From positions 1-26,590 of the forward strand of contig CAZEVI010000008.1 in the NCBI GenBank assembly GCA_964515615.1: DNA of 26,590 nucleotides. Direction: 5' to 3'. The notes below the pieces were generated by a model. The model was not told the origin of the DNA. It worked only from the letters and a program-made list of their open reading frames with translations, and searched no databases. Source of the DNA: CAZEVI01 sp964515615. GTDB lineage: Bacteria; Patescibacteriota; UBA1384; XYA2-FULL-43-10; CAINNR01. This document shows, piece by piece, positions 23,988 through 26,590 of the stretch (position 1 is its first letter; the number at the start of each line of letters is the position of its first letter). The translations under genes and the position numbers were made by a program.

Positions 23988-24174
23988 TAACGCAAAGCAA
24001 TTTTTAATTTCTAATTTCTAATTTCTAAACAATAGAGCGACTATTTTAAACAAAAAGTCTTGTTTGGTTGAATAAAATATTTATAATAACTTTGAATTTA
24101 TTTGTCAGATATGTAATTTAATATTTGTTTTATCTTTTAGTTTTGAATGATGATGTGAGTCGATGAATTTGGAG
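23988..24174. other. AT-rich dnaA-rpmH divergent spacer
   Basis: The divergent spacer contains three tandem copies of TAATTTC (about 24006-24025) and otherwise AT-rich sequence. No ORF or further perfect DnaA box is seen. It could contribute to origin unwinding but shows fewer signals than the dnaN-dnaA spacer. Confidence 0.45.
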
Positions 24175-24203
24175 TTGATTTTCAAAAACAATTGTGTTAT
24201 CAT
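24175..24203 (+). promoter_or_regulatory. Promoter of the rpmH-rnpA-yidD-yidC genes
   Basis: TTGATT (24175-24180), exactly 17 bp, then TATCAT (24198-24203): a good sigma70-type match, placing the start about 29 nt before the rpmH ATG. Confidence 0.6.
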
Positions 24204-24238
24204 CTACAAGTAATAATTGATTAGAAAATTAAAGAACT

Positions 24239-24376
24239 ATGAAACGAACTTATCAGCCAAATAATCGAAGACGTCATAAAAATCATGGCTTTCTCTCGCG
24301 GATGAAAACGGCCGATGGAGCTGCTGTTATTAAACGCCGTCGAGCAAAAGGGCGGAAGAGATTGAGCGTCGCTTAA
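24239..24376 (+). CDS. rpmH: 50S ribosomal protein L34
   Basis: A 45-residue gene: MKRTYQPNNRRRHKNHGF, then SRMKTADGAAVIKRRRAKG and RKRLSVA. This is the full L34 pattern at normal length, very rich in Arg and Lys. L34 is a small structural protein of the large ribosomal subunit. It is followed 20 nt later by rnpA, the usual bacterial order, and transcribed away from dnaA. Confidence 0.97.
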   Translation: MKRTYQPNNRRRHKNHGFLSRMKTADGAAVIKRRRAKGRKRLSVA

Positions 24377-24396
24377 AATGTGATATTATTCAATCA

Positions 24397-24729
24397 ATGT
24401 TGGCAAATATCAACCGTCTGCGAAAGACGGCGGAAATTCAAAAAGTTTTCAAATTTGGTCGATCACTTCGTTCTACCAATTTTTCAATTCGCTATAATCC
24501 AAATCACCTAGTCGCCAATCGTTTTGCGCTGGTTGTTGGAACTAAGGTTGATAAGCGAGCAACTCGAAGAAATGCCATTAAACGGCAGTTAAGAGAGATT
24601 CTGCGACAGATTTGGACAGATATACCAAAAGGCTACGATTTCGTTTTCCTAACACAAAGACTGCCTTCATGGCCACTAAAACAAGCAGAGATCAAGGAGG
24701 AAATCTATAACTTAATTGGAAAAGTGTAA
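24397..24729 (+). CDS. rnpA: Ribonuclease P protein component
   Basis: 110 residues. It shows the RnpA fold features: N-terminal LRKTAEIQKVFKFGRS, a central strand FALVVGTKVDKRATRRNAIK and the conserved basic RNR-type helix RRNAIKRQLREILR. The protein binds the RNase P RNA and helps mature tRNA 5' ends. No clear ribosome site precedes the ATG, so it may be translated by coupling to rpmH 20 nt upstream. The catalytic RNA gene is not seen in this window. Confidence 0.95.
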   Translation: MLANINRLRKTAEIQKVFKFGRSLRSTNFSIRYNPNHLVANRFALVVGTKVDKRATRRNAIKRQLREILRQIWTDIPKGYDFVFLTQRLPSWPLKQAEIKEEIYNLIGKV

Positions 24730-24783
24730 GATCTTCTAATTGTAAGACAATTTTAAATCTAAAATTCTAAAATTTAAAATTTA

Positions 24784-25014
24784 ATGAAAAATATCCTCAT
24801 TTTTTTCATCAATTTATATCAGAAAACTCTCTCTCCCGACCACGGTTGGTTTTCTTGGCGATATCCAGGTGGCTATTGCAAATATCACCCCGATTGCTCG
24901 GAATATTGCAAACAGGCGATCGATCGCAAAGGAATCATTAAAGGGATTGCGCTAGGTGTATGGCGTGTGTTACGATGTAATCCGTGGAGCCGTGGCGGAA
25001 ATGACCTGATTTGA
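24784..25014 (+). CDS. yidD: Membrane protein insertion efficiency factor YidD
   Basis: 76 residues, normal for the family. It starts with a hydrophobic/amphipathic helix (ILIFFINLYQKTLSPDHG) and has the hallmark Cys-rich core YHPDCSEYCKQAI with the following GVWRVLRCNPWSRGG. YidD is a small membrane-associated protein that aids YidC-dependent insertion. It lies between rnpA and yidC in the standard order, 54 nt after rnpA. Confidence 0.95.
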   Translation: MKNILIFFINLYQKTLSPDHGWFSWRYPGGYCKYHPDCSEYCKQAIDRKGIIKGIALGVWRVLRCNPWSRGGNDLI

Positions 25015-25046
25015 TGAAAAAATTACCAATATTGAGTTAAGAATTA

Positions 25047-25072
25047 TAAATTATGGTTCTGCCCATAATTTA
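25047..25072 (+). repeat. Stem-loop in the yidD-yidC spacer
   Basis: A 10-bp AT-rich stem (TAAATTATGG with CCATAATTTA) has a 6-nt loop; an outer TTAAGA (25037-25042) and TCTTAA (25077-25082) can extend it. No T-run follows. It may be a transcript-stability element or another piece of the intergenic word repeats. Confidence 0.55.
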
Positions 25073-25100
25073 CAGCTCTTAATTCGTAATTTAATTTCAA

Positions 25101-25973
25101 ATGACCAATTTTTTTACTCAAATCCTTTTTGTGCCAATTTATAATATGTTAATGTACTTGGTTGCTGTCATTCCCGGCCATCAGGTTGCTTTGGCGATTA
25201 TCGCTTTAACACTGATCATTCGGATTTTGCTTTTGCCGTCGTCACTCAAAGCGTCAAAGTCAACGATTGAAATGCAAAAAATTCAACCGCTTCTGAACGC
25301 TGTTCGGACCAAATACAAAAAAGATCAAATAAAAATGTCGCAGGAGATGCAGAAATTGTTCAAAGAACACAAGGTTTCACCCTACGGCAGCTGTTTGCCA
25401 CTGATAATTCAAACACTGGTTTTAATTATTTTTTACCGAGTAATTTTAATTGGTTTCAATCTTGATCACTTAAATTTGCTTTACTCATTTGTTCCCAAGC
25501 CATCGGAGATCAATTTGAATTTTTTCGGTGTCAATGTTTCCAAACCCGATCTTTGGGTTTTGCCGATAACTGCTGGCATTTTCCAATTTTTGCAAGCTAA
25601 AATGATGCCCCAGCCGCCACAATCTAAGAATAATAAAGACCCAATGGCGGCGATGAACAAACAGATAATTTACTTTTTTCCGCTGATAACCGTTTTTATC
25701 GCCCGCGTTTTACCGGCCGGGTTGGCAATTTATTGGGTTTTAACATCAATTGTAATGATTTTGCAACAGTGGTATATCAATAACCGTTATAAACTTGGTT
25801 TTTTTGCCAAATTTCCCGAAGTGCCGCTCTCTGAACTTCCGGAATACACTTTGGACGATTCTTCAACTGAAGAGGGGACGGAGAAACACGCTGAACATAA
25901 AAATATAATAAAGGCTGATGAGAAACGTAAACGGGCAAAAGGGGTGGAAATTACAGTTCGAAGGAAAAGATAA
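25101..25973 (+). CDS. yidC: Membrane protein insertase YidC/Oxa1
   Basis: 290 residues, the short form without the large periplasmic domain of proteobacterial YidC. The core is present: a first membrane region (about 5-47), a cytoplasmic coiled region with MQKIQPLLNAVRTKYKKDQ (about 59-77), a second membrane region (about 97-120) and the later spans (about 150-225) with LPAGLAIYWVLTS. No lipobox is seen at the N-terminus. The C-terminus is strongly basic (EKRKRAKGVEITVRRKR), suited to ribosome binding. It inserts membrane proteins alone or with SecYEG, and YidD upstream is its helper. Confidence 0.95.
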   Translation: MTNFFTQILFVPIYNMLMYLVAVIPGHQVALAIIALTLIIRILLLPSSLKASKSTIEMQKIQPLLNAVRTKYKKDQIKMSQEMQKLFKEHKVSPYGSCLPLIIQTLVLIIFYRVILIGFNLDHLNLLYSFVPKPSEINLNFFGVNVSKPDLWVLPITAGIFQFLQAKMMPQPPQSKNNKDPMAAMNKQIIYFFPLITVFIARVLPAGLAIYWVLTSIVMILQQWYINNRYKLGFFAKFPEVPLSELPEYTLDDSSTEEGTEKHAEHKNIIKADEKRKRAKGVEITVRRKR

Positions 25974-26068
25974 TTGTTGAAATAGGGACAACCAATAACC
26001 AAATTTCATACATCAAATAAATCACAAATCATAATTTGACTACGATTGAATATTTTTTTTATGTTGAT

Positions 26069-26097
26069 AAAAAAATCTCCGCCTGTTGCGGAGATTT
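26069..26097 (-). terminator. Intrinsic terminator between convergent genes
   Basis: A 10-bp perfect stem (AAATCTCCGC / GCGGAGATTT, 5-nt loop, 26073-26097) is followed on the minus strand by seven T. It ends transcription of the small membrane-protein gene at 26127-26336. For yidC, coming from the other side, it has no T-run and would be weaker. Confidence 0.85.
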
Positions 26098-26126
26098 ATG
26101 TTTGTGGAATCGAAAAAAAATAATAC

Positions 26127-26336
26127 TCATATTTTGCACTCGTCAATGGCTGATTTGAGTGCTGAATTAATCGCATAAACTAAAAAGATCAAAGTGATAA
26201 TGGAAAAAACAGCGATCAATACGACAACAAAGGTCAGACCAATCAGCAATTTTTCCTTATTGTCCAAAAAAGTGCTGAGATTTGCCAAAAGAGACGCACT
26301 AAAAACCTTCATCCGAAAATTAGACTTTCGGCTCAT
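26127..26336 (-). CDS. Small single-pass membrane protein
   Basis: 69 residues. A basic N-terminus (MSRKSNFRMKVFSAS) precedes one long hydrophobic segment (about 30-57, LLIGLTFVVVLIAVFSIITL), and there is one Cys near the end. It is supported as a gene by AAGGGGGG about 10 nt before the ATG, a fitting terminator immediately downstream, and its position between two well-defined units. I recognise no family. A perfect inverted repeat upstream (26361-26387) may control it. Confidence 0.6.
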   Translation of the reverse strand: MSRKSNFRMKVFSASLLANLSTFLDNKEKLLIGLTFVVVLIAVFSIITLIFLVYAINSALKSAIDECKI

Positions 26337-26360
26337 AGCGTGTTGCCCCCCTTAAATTGT

Positions 26361-26387
26361 GAGTATTTTGTCAATTCCAAAATACTC
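26361..26387. promoter_or_regulatory. Perfect 10-bp inverted repeat upstream of the small membrane-protein gene
   Basis: GAGTATTTTG (26361-26370) and CAAAATACTC (26378-26387) with a 7-nt centre. On the minus strand the repeat contains TTGACA. It could be an operator or a 5'-leader hairpin. Runs of C flank it on both sides. Confidence 0.5.
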
Positions 26388-26414
26388 CCCCGATTCTTAA
26401 AAGTCCAGTTTTTA

Positions 26415-26443
26415 TTGTAATTAACTTACAGATAAGCTATAAT
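26415..26443 (+). promoter_or_regulatory. Promoter of the tRNA-Ser gene
   Basis: TTGTAA (26415-26420), 17-bp spacer and a perfect TATAAT (26438-26443). The predicted start is about 2-3 nt before the mature tRNA. Confidence 0.75.
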
Positions 26444-26451
26444 TTGAGCGT

Positions 26452-26541
26452 GGAAGCGTGCCGGAGTGGTTGAACGGGGCGGTCTCGAAAACCGTTGTGG
26501 CAGCAATGTTACCAGAGGTTCGAATCCTCTCGCTTCCGCCA
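26452..26541 (+). tRNA. tRNA-Ser, anticodon CGA
   Basis: The acceptor stem GGAAGCG pairs with CGCTTCC, followed by G and an encoded CCA. The anticodon loop is CTCGAAA (anticodon CGA, reads UCG) on a GCGGT/ACCGT stem. A long class II variable arm (GUGGC / GUUAC pairing) and the T arm AGAGG-TTCGAAT-CCTCT confirm serine. 90 nt including CCA. Confidence 0.95.
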
Positions 26542-26555
26542 AGAAATATAACTAA

Positions 26556-26590
26556 ATGGATAAACTCAACTTTCCCAAAAATTTTCTCTT
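26556..26590 (+). CDS. Start of a further gene, cut by the window end
   Basis: ATG at 26556 opens MDKLNFPKNFL and runs off the edge. FPKNFL resembles the start of family 1 glycoside hydrolases (FPxxFLWG), but eleven residues are far too few to decide. It has no evident ribosome site and could be a chance ORF. Confidence 0.3.
   Translation, partial: MDKLNFPKNFL

Noticed and set aside
1..26590. Recoding of UGA as in Gracilibacteria/Absconditabacteria
   Set aside because: Core genes read through at normal length with the standard code, and UGA ends the M23-like gene at its expected place.

Overview
The window looks like chromosomal DNA from a Candidate Phyla Radiation (Patescibacteria) bacterium. 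The grounds are: moderate-to-low GC; small AT-rich spacers built from recurring words; a PrgI / TraC-like / VirB4 / VirB6-like gene cluster with two cell-wall peptidase-type proteins, an arrangement common in that radiation; a short YidC without a large periplasmic domain; and standard stop usage (UGA is a real stop, as in the ATGA overlap at 3614-3617). I cannot place it to class or genus from this sequence.

Right part (about 19.9-26.6 kb): the replication-origin neighbourhood. recF, dnaN and dnaA lie on the minus strand. rpmH, rnpA, yidD and yidC run the other way on the plus strand. The 454-bp dnaN-dnaA spacer is AT-rich and packed with DnaA boxes, so it is the best oriC candidate. Three further perfect boxes lie inside the dnaA coding sequence and one lies in the dnaA promoter region. 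Beyond yidC come a terminator hairpin, a small convergent membrane-protein gene, a tRNA-Ser(CGA) with a good sigma70-type promoter, and the first codons of another gene.

Middle (18.2-19.6 kb): uppP (undecaprenyl-diphosphatase), preceded by a PAP2-fold membrane protein whose catalytic motifs have all lost their key residues.

Left part (1-18.2 kb): one long minus-strand gene train, probably one or a few operons, for a type IV secretion-like machine. In transcription order: TPR-like membrane protein; exported protein with a glycine-zipper hydrophobic stretch; VirB6/TrbL-like channel protein; small basic protein overlapping it; soluble protein with an HExxH metallopeptidase motif; PrgI-family (VirB3-like) protein; TraC-like protein (probably equivalent to the VirB4 N-terminal half); VirB4 ATPase; membrane-anchored C39-like cysteine peptidase; PEGA/beta-propeller protein; membrane-anchored M23-like protein with an apparently missing zinc ligand; and, translationally coupled to it, a giant exported repeat protein that runs off the left edge. 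No relaxase, VirD4 coupling protein or VirB11 is seen here. The inferred role is an envelope-spanning secretion or surface apparatus, not a self-transmissible plasmid, but the window alone cannot prove this.

The most unusual items are the giant protein with a ~30-residue IG..hE..L.LP repeat, the unannotated HExxH protein inside the secretion cluster, the dead PAP2 protein beside uppP, the DnaA boxes embedded in the dnaA linker, and a TraC-like gene whose only strong ribosome-binding site points at an ATC codon.
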